A stretch of 64,000 bases of DNA from Burkholderia sp. SRS-46. Its GTDB lineage: Bacteria > Pseudomonadota > Gammaproteobacteria > Burkholderiales > Burkholderiaceae. The position numbers and the translations under genes are program-made. This document shows positions 34,700 through 45,400 of this stretch, piece by piece (position 1 is the stretch's first letter; each line of letters opens with the position of its first letter). The notes below the pieces were generated by a model. It was not told the origin of the DNA. It saw only the letters and a program-made list of their open reading frames with translations, and did no database searches. The stretch covers positions 124,001 through 188,000 of the forward strand of contig NZ_PTXL01000007.1 in the NCBI RefSeq assembly GCF_004343775.1. Reading direction: 5' to 3'.

Positions 34700-35377
34700 A
34701 TGGATGCGAACGAAATTCAACGGCAGGCCCGCAACGCCGTGCGCAAGGGCACGATTCTCGATGTCGACCACTCGTCCGGCCTCTGCCGCGTCGCGGTCGG
34801 CGAGACCGACGACGACGGCCTTCAAACGAACTGGATTCCCTGGCTCGCGCCGGCGGCCGGCAGCACGCGCGAATGGCTCCCGCCGACGCACGGCGAGCAG
34901 GTCGTGCTGCTCGGCTCGATGGGCGATTTCGCGCAGGCCGTCGCGCTGCGCGGCATCTTCTCGGACGCTGCGCCCGCACCGGACGATTCGCCGTACACCC
35001 ACACACGCGTCTACCCGGACGGCGCGCGCGTCAGCTACGACCACGAAACGCACTCGCTCACGGCGGTATTGCCGGCCGGCGCGACCGTGCGCGTTGTCGC
35101 GCCCGTCTCCGTGACCGTCGAAACGAAGGACGCGACCCTCAAGGCGGAATCCGTGACGCTCGATGCCGAGCAAACCACTTGCACCGGCGCGCTGCTCGTG
35201 AAGGGTGCGCTCGTGTTTGAGTCTGGCATGACCGGCAAGGGCGGCGACGGCGGTGCAACGATGCGGATCGACGGTGCGGCCACCTTCACGCGCGAAGTGA
35301 CTTCCCAGGGCATCAGCCTGCCGCATCACAAGCACCTTGAACAGGGCGACGGACAACTGGTGAGCGAACCGCAATGA
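34700..35377 (+). CDS. V: Baseplate assembly protein/spike (P2 gpV-like)
   Basis: A 225-residue central spike of the contractile tail. The N-terminal OB fold (GTILDVDHSSGLCRVAVGETDDDGLQTNWIPWL; HGEQVVLLGSMGDFAQAVALRG) is followed by a beta-helical stem (VRVVAPVSVTVETKDATLKAESVTLDAEQ) and ends with a His-containing tip (GISLPHHKHLEQG). It starts the V-W-J-I baseplate unit, each gene overlapping the next. Confidence 0.92.
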   Translation: MDANEIQRQARNAVRKGTILDVDHSSGLCRVAVGETDDDGLQTNWIPWLAPAAGSTREWLPPTHGEQVVLLGSMGDFAQAVALRGIFSDAAPAPDDSPYTHTRVYPDGARVSYDHETHSLTAVLPAGATVRVVAPVSVTVETKDATLKAESVTLDAEQTTCTGALLVKGALVFESGMTGKGGDGGATMRIDGAATFTREVTSQGISLPHHKHLEQGDGQLVSEPQ

Positions 35378-35736
35378 AAGGGATGAACGCGAACACGGGA
35401 CGCGCGGTTTCAGGCGTCAGCCACCTGTCGCAGTCGGTCGGTCGGATCCTGACGACGCCGCTCGCCACGTGCATTCAACGTCGTTCGTTCGGCTCCGAGC
35501 TGCCCGATTTGGTCGACGCGGCGACCAACGGCGCAACGCGCATTCGTATCTATGCGGCCGTCGCAACGGCGCTGATGCGCTGGGAGCCCCGTTTGACCGT
35601 CACCCGCGTGCAGCTTGCACCGGACGCTGACGGGGCGTTCGCAGGCCGGCAGCTCGTCGACATTGAAGGCTGGACCGACGAGCGCGACGAGCCCGTTTCG
35701 CTGCGCGCGCCGGTATCGGACGGGGTAGCCGCATGA
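35374..35736 (+). CDS. W: Baseplate wedge protein (P2 gpW/gp25-like)
   Basis: A 120-residue protein of the gpW/gp25 family: SQSVGRILTTPLATCIQRRSFGSELPDLVD is the typical core. It overlaps gpV and gpJ by 4 bp each. Confidence 0.9.
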   Translation: MKGMNANTGRAVSGVSHLSQSVGRILTTPLATCIQRRSFGSELPDLVDAATNGATRIRIYAAVATALMRWEPRLTVTRVQLAPDADGAFAGRQLVDIEGWTDERDEPVSLRAPVSDGVAA

Positions 35737-36638
35737 GAACGACACCCATCGACCTGTCGCAACTGCCGGCGCCGAGCATCGTCGATCCGGTCGACTTCGA
35801 AACGCTGTTCGCCGAACGCAAGGCGCGCCTGATTTCCCTGTATCCGGCCGACCAACGAGCCGAGATCGCGACGACGCTCGCGCTCGAGTCCGAACCGATG
35901 ACGCGACTTTTGCAGGAAAACGCGTATCGCGAAGTTCTGCTGCGCCAGCTTGTCAACGACAAGGCACGCGGCATCCTGCTGGCGTATGCGCGCGGTACGA
36001 CGCTCGACCACATCGCCGCGCTGTTCGATGTGGAGCGCCTGGTCGTCAGTGCCGGCGATCCGGAACACGGTATCGCGCCGGTCTACGAGGACGACGACAA
36101 CTTGCGCGAACGCGTCCAGCTCGCCCCGCGCGGCTTCTCCGTCGCCGGCCCCGAAGAGGCATACGTGTTTCATGCCCGCGCCGCGGACGGCCGCGTGCTG
36201 TCCGCGTCCGCGACCAGCCCCGAACCGTGCGTGATGGTCGTCACGATCCTGTCTCGAGAAGGCGACGGGACCGCCAGCAAAGAGCTGGTCGAGATCGTTC
36301 GTAAGGCACTGGAGACGGTGCGCCCGCAGACCGACGAAGTGATCGTGCAGAGCGCGACGATTGTTCGCTACGCAATTCGCGCCACCCTGCGCTTCTTCTC
36401 CGGTCCCGATCGCGCCGTTGCGCTCGCGGAAGCGAAGAAGCGCACGGCGAAATTTGCGACAGCCATGCACCGCATCGGTATGGAAGTGACGGTCGACGGT
36501 CTGCATGCGGCAATGCGTGTTGCCGGCGTCCAGAAAGTGCTGCTCGACTCGCCGGCGAACGGCGTCGCCGTGACGGGCGATCAGGCGCCGTATTGCACCG
36601 GCATCGAGCTGATCGACGGCGGGGTGGCGGATGAATAG
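35733..36638 (+). CDS. J: Baseplate protein J
   Basis: A 301-residue baseplate wedge protein. Visible family features are IVDPVDFETLFAERKARLISLYP, RLLQENAYREVLLRQLVNDKARGILLAYARGTTLDHIA and PRGFSVAGPEEAYVFHA. Length fits P2 gpJ (302). Overlaps gpW and gpI. Confidence 0.92.
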   Translation: MRTTPIDLSQLPAPSIVDPVDFETLFAERKARLISLYPADQRAEIATTLALESEPMTRLLQENAYREVLLRQLVNDKARGILLAYARGTTLDHIAALFDVERLVVSAGDPEHGIAPVYEDDDNLRERVQLAPRGFSVAGPEEAYVFHARAADGRVLSASATSPEPCVMVVTILSREGDGTASKELVEIVRKALETVRPQTDEVIVQSATIVRYAIRATLRFFSGPDRAVALAEAKKRTAKFATAMHRIGMEVTVDGLHAAMRVAGVQKVLLDSPANGVAVTGDQAPYCTGIELIDGGVADE

Positions 36639-37173
36639 CCTGCTCCCCCCGAACGCAACGGTGCTGGAACGACGGATCGCACAGGCCAATGGCGGCATCA
36701 GCAGCATCCCGGTCAACATCGGCACGCTGATGGACCCAGACGCGATCCCGCTGGCGTTTCTGCCTTGGCTCGCCTGGCACGTTGGTGTCGAAACATGGAA
36801 AGACTACTGGCCCGAACAGGTGAAGCGCGCCCGGGTGAAGGCCGCGATCCGCATCGCGCGCGTGAAGGGGACGGCGGAAGCCGTGCGCCAGGTGTGCGCA
36901 TCGTTTGGCGCGAACGTCGCGATGCGCGAGTGGTTCGAGATGACACCGCGCGGCAGGCCCGGAACGTTCGAGATTTTGCTGACCGTCGGGAGCCGGGACG
37001 GCGTGCCGGCTACGGCCGAATACGTCGCCGACATCCGCGCCGAAGTCGATCGAGCGAAGCGCGGTACCGCGCACTACATTTTCAAGCAGGGCTACGCCGT
37101 GACCGGCGCGCAGCGCATCGGCGCCGGCGCGCGCACCGCGGTCTATCACCGCCTGTCCCTCTCGGATATCTGA
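36631..37173 (+). CDS. I: Tail protein I
   Basis: A 180-residue baseplate wedge protein: SSIPVNIGTLMDPDAIPLAFLPWLAWHVGVETW followed by RIARVKGTAEAVRQVCASFGA is characteristic of the gpI family. Length fits P2 gpI (176). It ends two bases before the tail fibre start. Confidence 0.92.
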   Translation: MNSLLPPNATVLERRIAQANGGISSIPVNIGTLMDPDAIPLAFLPWLAWHVGVETWKDYWPEQVKRARVKAAIRIARVKGTAEAVRQVCASFGANVAMREWFEMTPRGRPGTFEILLTVGSRDGVPATAEYVADIRAEVDRAKRGTAHYIFKQGYAVTGAQRIGAGARTAVYHRLSLSDI

Positions 37174-37175
37174 TC

Positions 37176-39509
37176 ATGGCTGGAAACCTGATTCAAATTA
37201 CAGATGCTGGCCGCGCGGCGCTCGTCGCAGCAGGCAACACCGGAACCGTTGCGCACCAGGTCGTCGAGATTGGTCTCGGCACGGCGCCATTCGCGTTCGA
37301 CAAGGGCATGACGGCGCTGCCGAACGAGCACAAACGCGTGAAGACGTTCGGGGGCGAGAACGTCGCGCCCGACACCTTGCACGTCGTCATTCAGGACGAT
37401 TCGACTGACAACTATTCGCTGTATGCGTTCGGCCTGTACCTCGGCACCGGCGTGTTGTTTGGCGTCTACGTACAGAGCACGCCGATCCTTGAAAAGTCAC
37501 CTGCGGCGATGCTGCTGCTGGCGAGCGACATCGTATTCGCGTCGATCGACGCCGCGCAGCTCCAGTTCGGCCCCGCTACGTTCCTGAACCCGCCGGCGAC
37601 CACGGAGCGCAAGGGCATTATCGAGCTCGCGACGCAGGCCGAAGTGGACGATGGTAATGACGACACGCGCGCCGTGACACCGAAGACCGCGGCGAAGCGT
37701 TACGCCCCGCTGGCCGGCGCGAAGTTCACCGGCCCGGTGAACGTTGCGTTTGACGCCGGTGACAGCCTTGCGCACGTGAGCATCATGCCGCCGAGTGGCG
37801 CGCTCGGCCGCCAGTCGCGCGTCCGCCTGTTCGGTACGTTCTCGGCTCCCGCGACGAACACCGAACAGCAGCTTGTCGCGACCGTTTCCGCCGGCTTCGA
37901 AGGCGGGGCGTGGGGCAAGCAGTACGTCGACCTCTGGATGAACTCGGATGTCAGCCCGAGCCGTGTCGTGCGGGTGACGCTCGGTGGCGTCAGGATCGCC
38001 GGCGACGTGGAAGCAACCGGCGATGGCCATGCGCGTGGTCTGTACCTTGACGGCGGCGCCGGCTCACTCTCGACGCTTTGTTTCCTATCCGGCGGCAAAG
38101 CCCGGTTCTCGATCTTCAAGGACGATGCCGCGGAAGACGGCACCGGCGCAGGTAGCAACTTGCGTATCAACGGCATTGCCGACGACGGCAAAACCCAGGA
38201 CACCGCCCTGATGATTAACCGCTCGACGCTTGCCGTGACGTTGCCGAAGCGCCTGGTCGTCGGCTCAAAGATCGACGACGGCGCATCGGCGCTTCAGGTG
38301 ACGGGCAGCATCTCGGTCAACCGCGCTGCGGGCGAAGGACGACTGGCGCTCGGTCAGAACGATGGCTACTTCTACGGAAACACGGACGGGGTTGGTTTCT
38401 GGTCCAAAACGGGCGGCCTGGTCGACTACCTATTCGCCTCGAAGACTTTGCGAGTCAACGGCTCGCCGGTCTGGACGGCCGCGACCGTCGACCCGCTCGA
38501 CAAGACCAAGGGCGGCACGATGGCCGCCGACCTCGCGTTTGCGCCTGACAAGCGCCTCGCCCTCGCGGACGGAAGCCGCAGCAATCCGTCGTTGACCTTC
38601 GCGAGCGACCGGGATACGGGCCTCTATCACACGGGCGATGGTGGTTTCGATATCGCCTGCAACGGTCAGACCGTGCTGCGATTCGCGCCGTCGATCGCCG
38701 CGTTCGACCAGGCGGTGACGGCGCCTACGCCGCCGGCCGGCGACCGCTCGACGCGGCTCGCCACGACGGAATGGGTGCTGGCCGCCCTCTCGACGACGGC
38801 GATCGGTCAGGTCGTTTTCGAAATCCGCTCGACGGTGCGCGCCGGCTTCCTGAAAGCCAATGGCGCTGTGGTGAGTCGCGCCGACTATCCAGCGTTGTGG
38901 GCGTACGCGCAGGCGAGCGGCGCGCTCGTTTCAGATGCCGATTGGGGGAATCGTCGATGGGGTTGCTTCGGAATGGGAGATGGCTCGACGACGTTTCGCC
39001 TTCCGGAGCTTCGGGGCGAATTTCTTCGTTGTTGGGATGACACACGCGGCATCGACAGCAATCGCCAAATCGGATCACAGCAGGACACCGCGAACCTTTC
39101 GCACTCGCACGGCGCTTCGGCATCGGCGGGCGGTGATCACGTGCATTCGGCCTGGACCGATGCGCAAGGCAATCACCAACATCACGGCTGGACCGGTGGT
39201 GGGGGCGAGCACCAACACGTTGTGCCGTTCGGGCAGCATCAGAACTCGTTCACCCCGCCCTGGGGAACGGATGGCGACAACAATCGATTCGGCGCGCAGT
39301 CCGAAGACTGGGACAACAAATGGTTCCTCACCAGCCCATCCGGCGGCCACGCCCACGAGTTCATGACGGAATGGAACGGCAATCACGGCCACAACATCGG
39401 CGTCAGCTGGGCCGGCAACCATACCCACAACATCACCGTCAACGCAGATGGCGCTAATGAAGCACGGCCGCGCAACGTCGCGCTACTCGCCATGATTCGC
39501 GCCTACTAA
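37176..39509 (+). CDS. H: Tail fibre protein with collar domain (P2 gpH-like)
   Basis: A 777-residue receptor-binding fibre. The N-terminal 150 residues (MAGNLIQITDAGRAALVAAG) attach to the baseplate. The middle is a long beta-rich stalk with peptidase-like repeat markers (SNPSLTFASDRDTGLYHTGDGGFDIACNGQ). The C-terminus is a collar domain (FLKANGAVVSRADYPALWAYAQ; DGSTTFRLPELRGEFLRCWDD) followed by His-x-His clusters (HSHG, HVHS, HQHH, HEHQH-type), which chelate metal in such fibres. Start ATG 37176 is two bases after gpI. Confidence 0.9.
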   Translation: MAGNLIQITDAGRAALVAAGNTGTVAHQVVEIGLGTAPFAFDKGMTALPNEHKRVKTFGGENVAPDTLHVVIQDDSTDNYSLYAFGLYLGTGVLFGVYVQSTPILEKSPAAMLLLASDIVFASIDAAQLQFGPATFLNPPATTERKGIIELATQAEVDDGNDDTRAVTPKTAAKRYAPLAGAKFTGPVNVAFDAGDSLAHVSIMPPSGALGRQSRVRLFGTFSAPATNTEQQLVATVSAGFEGGAWGKQYVDLWMNSDVSPSRVVRVTLGGVRIAGDVEATGDGHARGLYLDGGAGSLSTLCFLSGGKARFSIFKDDAAEDGTGAGSNLRINGIADDGKTQDTALMINRSTLAVTLPKRLVVGSKIDDGASALQVTGSISVNRAAGEGRLALGQNDGYFYGNTDGVGFWSKTGGLVDYLFASKTLRVNGSPVWTAATVDPLDKTKGGTMAADLAFAPDKRLALADGSRSNPSLTFASDRDTGLYHTGDGGFDIACNGQTVLRFAPSIAAFDQAVTAPTPPAGDRSTRLATTEWVLAALSTTAIGQVVFEIRSTVRAGFLKANGAVVSRADYPALWAYAQASGALVSDADWGNRRWGCFGMGDGSTTFRLPELRGEFLRCWDDTRGIDSNRQIGSQQDTANLSHSHGASASAGGDHVHSAWTDAQGNHQHHGWTGGGGEHQHVVPFGQHQNSFTPPWGTDGDNNRFGAQSEDWDNKWFLTSPSGGHAHEFMTEWNGNHGHNIGVSWAGNHTHNITVNADGANEARPRNVALLAMIRAY

Positions 39510-39524
39510 CTTGGACCTCGAAAC

Positions 39525-40151
39525 ATGCTAATTCACCACTACAGCCCGGCGACCGGCGAATACCAGAGCAGCGGACAACCCGACGCTGACCCGCGCAATG
39601 ACTCTCGCTGGCTTGTCCCGGCATCAGCGACAGTCGAAACGCCGCCACCTCGCACGCCGACGACATGGCCGTTCTACCGTGACGGCGCCTGGCTCCTGCT
39701 GCCGGACTATCGCGGCCGTGTCTGCTACCGGACGGACACCGGCGAGCCCGTTGAAATCGCCATCGCAGGCAAAACCCCTGACGACCTCGGCCTCACGACC
39801 GAGCCGCGACCGTCGCAACGTCACGCGTGGATCGACGGCGCATGGACCGTTCCGCTGGAGCTGATCGAACGCGAAAAGCGCGATGCTGCGATGGCCGAAT
39901 TCACGCGGCTGATGGAAATCGCGCGCAAGGCGAACACCGGCAAGGCGGATGCGTTCGCCGCCGGTCTGCTCGACGACGAAGGCAGCTACTACTTCAAAGC
40001 CTGGTCGGCATACCAAATGGCGCTCGTCGCGGCGATCGAGGCCCCCACCTTCCCTCATGCGGTGAAGTGGCCCGAAACGCCGGCGCGCTACGTGCCGCCG
40101 GCGATCGCACCGGCCGACCCGAACGACAAGGCCCCCGCGCAAGCGGCTTGA
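39525..40151 (+). CDS. Tail fibre assembly/C-terminal chaperone-like protein
   Basis: A 208-residue protein directly behind the fibre gene, in the P2 gpG position. It opens MLIHHYSPATGEYQSSGQPDADPRN and has a Tfa-like end (REKRDAAMAEFTRLMEIARKANTGKADAFAAGLL). Proteins of this position help fold the fibre and switch host range. Assignment rests on position and general similarity. Confidence 0.78.
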   Translation: MLIHHYSPATGEYQSSGQPDADPRNDSRWLVPASATVETPPPRTPTTWPFYRDGAWLLLPDYRGRVCYRTDTGEPVEIAIAGKTPDDLGLTTEPRPSQRHAWIDGAWTVPLELIEREKRDAAMAEFTRLMEIARKANTGKADAFAAGLLDDEGSYYFKAWSAYQMALVAAIEAPTFPHAVKWPETPARYVPPAIAPADPNDKAPAQAA

Positions 40152-40206
40152 TTCATACCGGGCATTTCCCGGTTCCTCTCACTCATAGCTACAGGAGTCG
40201 CACACC

Positions 40207-41379
40207 ATGCCGCAGGACTACCACCACGGCGTACGCGTCATCGAAATCAACCAGGGCGGCCGGCCCATCCGCACGGTCTCCACGGCCGTGCTCGGCATCG
40301 TCTGCACCGGCGCCGACGCCGACCCGGCGACGTTCCCGCTCGACACGCCGGTGCTGCTAACAAACGTCGTCGCAGCGCTCGGCAAGGCTGGTACGAAAGG
40401 CACGCTGCGCCGCACGCTCGACGCGATCGGCAAGCAGACGAAGCCGATTACGGTCGTCGTGCGCGTCGCAGAGGGAAAGACCGACGACGAGACCACCTCG
40501 AACGTCATCGGCGCCGTGACGGCCGATGGCAAATACACCGGCATGAAGGCGCTGCTCGCCGCGCAATCGAAGCTCGGCGTGAAGCCGCGCATCCTCGCGG
40601 CGCCCGGCCTCGACACGCAGCCCGTCGCCGCGGCCTTCGCGACGATCGCACAGTCGCTGCGCGCGTTCGCATACGTCGGGGCGCACGGCTGCAAGACGAA
40701 GGAAGAGGCAAGCGCCTACCGCAAGCAGTTCGGTCAGCGTGAAATCATGGTGATCTGGCCGGACTGGCTCGGCTGGGACGACGTGGCGAACGCGACCGTC
40801 ACCATCCCGGCGCCGGCGATCGCCGCCGGGCTACGCGCCAAGATCGACAACGATATCGGCTGGCACAAGACGCTCTCAAACGTCGTCGTCAACGGCGTGA
40901 CCGGCATCAGTGCGGACGTGTCGTGGGATCTGCAGGATCCGGCCACGGACGCGGGCTATCTGAATGAACACGAAGTAACGACGCTCGTGAATCGCAACGG
41001 CTTCCGCTTCTGGGGCTCGCGCACGTGCGACGCCGATTCGAAGTTCTTCTTCGAGAACTACACGCGTACCGCCCAGGTAATCGCCGACACGATCGCGGAA
41101 GCGCAGATGGGCGTCGTCGACGGCCCGCTGAACCCGTCGCTCGCGCGCGACATCATCGAGAACATCAACGCGTGGTTCCGCGGCCAGGTGGCGAACGGCT
41201 ACCTGATCGGCGGCGGCGCCTGGTACGACCCGGAGCCGAACACCACCGCCGAGCTGACGTCGGGCGGAACCTACATCGACTACGACTACACGCCGGTGCC
41301 GCCGCTCGAAAACCTCAAGCTGCGCCAGCGCATCACCGATCGCTACCTCGCCGACTTCGCCGCGCGCGTGTCGGCATAA
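40207..41379 (+). CDS. FI: Tail sheath protein (P2 gpFI-like)
   Basis: A 390-residue contractile sheath subunit: YHHGVRVIEINQGGRPIRTVSTAVLGIVCTGADADP at the start, WPDWLGWDDVANATVTIPAPAIAAGLRA and GFRFWGSRTCDADSKFFFENYTRT are typical; length fits P2 gpFI (396). ACAGGAG lies upstream of ATG 40207. Confidence 0.94.
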   Translation: MPQDYHHGVRVIEINQGGRPIRTVSTAVLGIVCTGADADPATFPLDTPVLLTNVVAALGKAGTKGTLRRTLDAIGKQTKPITVVVRVAEGKTDDETTSNVIGAVTADGKYTGMKALLAAQSKLGVKPRILAAPGLDTQPVAAAFATIAQSLRAFAYVGAHGCKTKEEASAYRKQFGQREIMVIWPDWLGWDDVANATVTIPAPAIAAGLRAKIDNDIGWHKTLSNVVVNGVTGISADVSWDLQDPATDAGYLNEHEVTTLVNRNGFRFWGSRTCDADSKFFFENYTRTAQVIADTIAEAQMGVVDGPLNPSLARDIIENINAWFRGQVANGYLIGGGAWYDPEPNTTAELTSGGTYIDYDYTPVPPLENLKLRQRITDRYLADFAARVSA

Positions 41380-41394
41380 CCAGGAGTAAGACAC

Positions 41395-41904
41395 ATGGGT
41401 ATGCCCCGAAAACTCAAGGGCTTCAACCTCTTTCAAAACGGCTCGAACTTCGTCGGCCAGGTGAAGGAAGTCACGCTGCCGAAGCTGACGCGCAAGATGG
41501 AGGACTACCAGGGCGGCGGCATGAGCGGCCCGGTTCCGATCGATCTGGGCCAGGAGGCGATTTCGCTCGAATGGACGTGCGGCGGTTTCATGGTGGAAGT
41601 CGTCCGACAGTACGGCATCACGACGCACGACGGCGTACAGCTTCGTTTCGCCGGCGGCTACCAGCGGGAGGATTCGAAATCCGTCGACTCCATCGAAATC
41701 GTCGTGCGCGGTCGCCACAAGGAAATCGACATGGGATCGGCCAAGCCGAAGGAAGACACCGATTTCAAAGTGACCACGGCCGCCAGCTACTACAAGCTGT
41801 CCATCAACGGCCAGGACCTGATCGAGCTGGATTTCATCAACATGGTCGAACGCATCAACGGCAACGACCTGCTCGACTCGTTGCGCCAGGCCATCGGCAT
41901 GTAA
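41395..41904 (+). CDS. FII: Major tail tube protein (P2 gpFII-like)
   Basis: A 169-residue inner-tube subunit: MGMPRKLKGFNLFQNGSNFVGQV, LPKLTRKMEDYQGGGMSGPV. Length fits P2 gpFII (172). CAGGAG precedes the start, 15 bp after the sheath gene. Confidence 0.94.
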   Translation: MGMPRKLKGFNLFQNGSNFVGQVKEVTLPKLTRKMEDYQGGGMSGPVPIDLGQEAISLEWTCGGFMVEVVRQYGITTHDGVQLRFAGGYQREDSKSVDSIEIVVRGRHKEIDMGSAKPKEDTDFKVTTAASYYKLSINGQDLIELDFINMVERINGNDLLDSLRQAIGM

Positions 41905-41964
41905 CGCTCCGCCCGCGCACGCCGCGGGCAACTCACACCCGAAACCAACACCAGGACATTCACC

Positions 41965-42309
41965 ATGACGGACCTCACCACCACTCTCGACAGCGGCGCC
42001 GAACTCGACCAAGACGCAGCCACCACGCACACGCTCGACACGCCGATCGTGCGTGGTGAGCAGACCATCACGCGCATCACTCTCGCGAAGCCGAACGCTG
42101 GCGCGCTGCGCGGCACGTCGCTCTCGGCCCTTGTGAACCTCGATGTCGACGCGCTGCGCAAGGTGTTGCCTCGCATCAGCACGCCAACGCTTACCGAGAT
42201 GGACGTCGCGACGATGGACCCCGCCGACCTCGTGTCATTGGGGGGGATCTTCGCGGGTTTTTTGATGCCGAAGGCGGTCAAAGCGAGCATGGAATCCCAG
42301 AACGCGTAG
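41965..42309 (+). CDS. E: Tail assembly chaperone gpE, with programmed -1 frameshift site
   Basis: A 114-residue tail tape-measure chaperone. Near its end the slippery heptamer T-TTT-TTG lies at 42258-42264 in the correct phase (codons GGT TTT TTG). A -1 slip enters a frame that is open through 42431, giving the gpE+E' fusion used by P2 and by many tailed phages in a fixed ratio. Sequence of the 0 frame ends KASMESQNA. Confidence 0.9.
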   Translation: MTDLTTTLDSGAELDQDAATTHTLDTPIVRGEQTITRITLAKPNAGALRGTSLSALVNLDVDALRKVLPRISTPTLTEMDVATMDPADLVSLGGIFAGFLMPKAVKASMESQNA

Positions 42310-42317
42310 AAGACGCG

Positions 42318-42431
42318 ATGGCAGATATCGCGACGGTGTTCGGCTGGACACCGCGCGATATGGACGGATTCGGCCTGGCTGAATTGATGGACTGGCGCGA
42401 GCGCGCGCGGATACGAAGCGGAAACGAGTAA
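42318..42431 (+). CDS. E': gpE' frameshift extension / GpE family protein
   Basis: The -1 frame after the slippery site reads DAEGGQSEHGIPERVEDAM and continues through an in-frame ATG at 42318 to MADIATVFGWTPRDMDGFGLAELMDWRERARI and a stop at 42429-42431. The last 37 codons match the GpE family, and there is no stop between the slip site and this end, as needed for an E-E' fusion protein. Independent translation from 42318 cannot be excluded. Confidence 0.85.
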   Translation: MADIATVFGWTPRDMDGFGLAELMDWRERARIRSGNE

Positions 42432-42433
42432 CG

Positions 42434-45400
42434 ATGGACAACGCCCTGAGACTGCGCGTCATGTTCGACATGATCGACAACATGACGAGGCCCATGAAAA
42501 ACATCCTCGCCGGCAATAAGGGGCTCGCCGAATCGCTGACGAGGACGCGCCGCGAGCTGGGCGAGATGGCGAAAACGCAGAAGACCATCGGCACGTTTCG
42601 ACAGATGCGTGGGGATCTGACCGCGACCGCCTCGCAGTTGAACTCCGCGCGCGAGCGGGTCGCGCAACTGGCTCGGACACTACGCACGACCAGCCAGCCA
42701 TCGCGCCAGATGATCGCCGATTTCGAACGGGCGAAGCAGGCGGCGTCGCGTCTGGCGCATGAGCACGATACGCAAGCGGCCCGCGTGCGCGCGCTGCGCG
42801 CGCAGCTCGCCGGCGCAGGTATCGACACTCGCAATCTCGCGCAACACGAGCGCGAGCTGCGGGCGAGTATGGCGTCGTCCACGGCAGCATTGGAACGGCA
42901 GACCCGCACACTCGCCGAGCTTGCCGCGCGAACCGAGCGCCTTGCCGCTGCCCGCGAGCGCATGAATAGGACGCGGGAACTCGCCGGTGCGATGGCCGGC
43001 ACCGGAGCCAAGATGATGGCCGGCGGCGCCGCCGTCGGCGCGCTGACGCTCGCGCCGGTCGCTGCTTACGCGCAGGCAGAGGATTCGGCGACGCAACTTG
43101 CAAGTGCGCTGATGCGCGCCGGCAGCATCGTGCCCCCCGAATTCGAGAAAATTAACGCCCTTGCGATGAAGCTCGGCGACCGGCTGCCCGGCACCACCGC
43201 CGACTTTCAGGACATGATGACCATGCTTACTCGGCAGGGCATCAGTGCACAAACAATCCTTGGTGGTATGGGCGAGGCGACGGCCTATCTTGCCGTACAG
43301 CTCAAGAAGATGCCGAAGGAAGCCGCCGAATTCACGGCGAAACTTCAGGACGCAACGCGCACGACTGAAAAAGACATGCTGTCCCTGGTCGACGTGATCC
43401 AGAAGGCGTACATGCTCGGCGTCGACGACAACAACATGCTGAACGGGTTCGCAAAGCTCGGCCCCGCGATGGACACGATCAAGCAGAAGGGGATCGAAGG
43501 CGCGAAGGCCCTTGCGCCGCTGCTCGTGATGGCCGACCAGTCCGGCATGGAAGGGAGCGCGGCCGGCAACGCCTATCGAAAGGTGTTCCAGCTCGGCATG
43601 GACTCGAAGAAAGTCGCGAAGGCAAACAAGCAACTCGCGCCCGCGCAACGACTCGACTTCACGAACGGCAAGGGCGAGTTCGGCGGCCTCGACAAAATGT
43701 TCGCCCAGTTTGACAAGCTCAAAGGGTTGACCACGCAAAAGCGCCTCGGGGTGATGAAGGAGATTTTTGGCGACGACGCCGAAACGTTGCAGGTGATCTC
43801 CCTGATGATCGAAAAGGGGAAGGCCGGCTATGAAGAGGTGCACGGAAAGATGGCCGCGCAAGCCTCGATGCAGGAGCGCGTGAACAAGCAGCTCGGCACG
43901 CTCAAGAACCTATGGGAAGCGGCCGGCGGCACGTTCACGAACGGCCTGGTCGCGTTGGGCGAGGCGATCGCCCCCGAAGTAAAGAGCGTTGTCGAATGGC
44001 TCGGGAATATGGCCGAGCGCATGGGCGCGTGGGCTCGCGAAAATCCGAAGCTCACGAACGGTCTGATGAAGGTCGCGGCGATCCTGGCGATTGTGATGAT
44101 CGCGATGGGCGGTTTGCTTGTCGTCCTCGCCGGCATCCTCGGCCCGCTCGCGCTCGTTCGATTCAGCCTGGCGCAGCTCAGCTTCCAGGGCTGGCTGATG
44201 AATCAGCGGTTAGGCCCCAGCGCCGGGGTGTTCGGGCGACTCTCGAGCGCCGCAACGCGCATGCGCGCCTCCCTGGTCTCAGCGTGGCGCGCATCGTCGC
44301 CGAGCGCCGTCATGACGTCGCTGAAGCAGTGGGGCCAGTCGGTCGCGTCGTCGATGCGAGGCGGCTATCGTGCGGTTCGGCAATACACCGCCCAGGTTTG
44401 GGCGGCCGTGGCCGCACAGGTGGCCGCGTCGCGTACAGCCCTCGCCTCGCGCTGGACGGCCGCGCGGCAATACATCGGCCGCCGGGGCGTGTCCGGTATG
44501 TCCGCTGATGCGGTCCGCGGCGCAGGCCGCCTGATCAAAGGAGGTGCCGCGGGCGCAATCCGAGGCGTCGGTGCGGCGCTAGGTGGCCTCGGTCAAACGC
44601 TGCTGTTCGTCGGACGCCTCGCACTCATGAACCCGATTGGGCTTGCCATTACCGGGATTGCATTGGCGGCCCTGTTGATCTTCCGGTACTGGGAGCCGAT
44701 CAAGGCGTTCTTCTCAGGCTTCTGGCAAGGGTTGACCACCGGGCTGAAGCCGCTTGCGCCCCTCTTCGGCCGCGTCTTCGGCGTCCTGGGCGCGATGTTC
44801 GAACCACTCAAGCCGGCGTTCACCTGGCTGATGAATGCCGTCAAGGGCGTGTGGAACTGGATCACCCGCCTGTTGGGGCCTGTCGACTCCAGCAAGGAAA
44901 GCCTGGACAAAGCGAGCGAGGCGGGCAAGGGCTTCGGGGAATGGCTCGCAAACATCGTGGTCAAGGCCGCCGAAGTCGCCGCGAAGATGATCGAGTTTGG
45001 CGCGAACCTCATTTCCGGCCTGGTCAACGGGATCACCAACGGCCTGGGGGCCGTGAAGGATGCGATTACGAACGTCGCCAGCTCGACTGTCGCGTGGTTC
45101 AAGGAAAAGCTGGGGATTCACAGCCCCAGCCGCGTGTTTACCGAGCTGGGCGGCTTCATTGGCGAAGGTGCGGCGGTCGGCATGGAGGGCGAGCAGCGCA
45201 GCGTCGCGCGCGCCGCGCTCGGCCTCGCCACGGCTGCCGTGACCGGGTTCGGATCGCCCGCTCTGTCAGCGGCCACGCCGGTCGTGCAACCAACGGTGCC
45301 GATCGATCGACGCCCCCCGATCGCGGCCGCAGGATCGGCCGCCGTACCGGTCACGCCCGCCGGGCCTGCCGCATCCTTCGTCATCAACATCTACCCGCAG

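Noticed and set aside
36765..37175. An N-terminal extension of the tail fibre frame to 914 residues
   Set aside because: The extra 137 residues lie over gpI in another frame and are Arg-rich. ATG 37176 gives the known fibre N-terminus.
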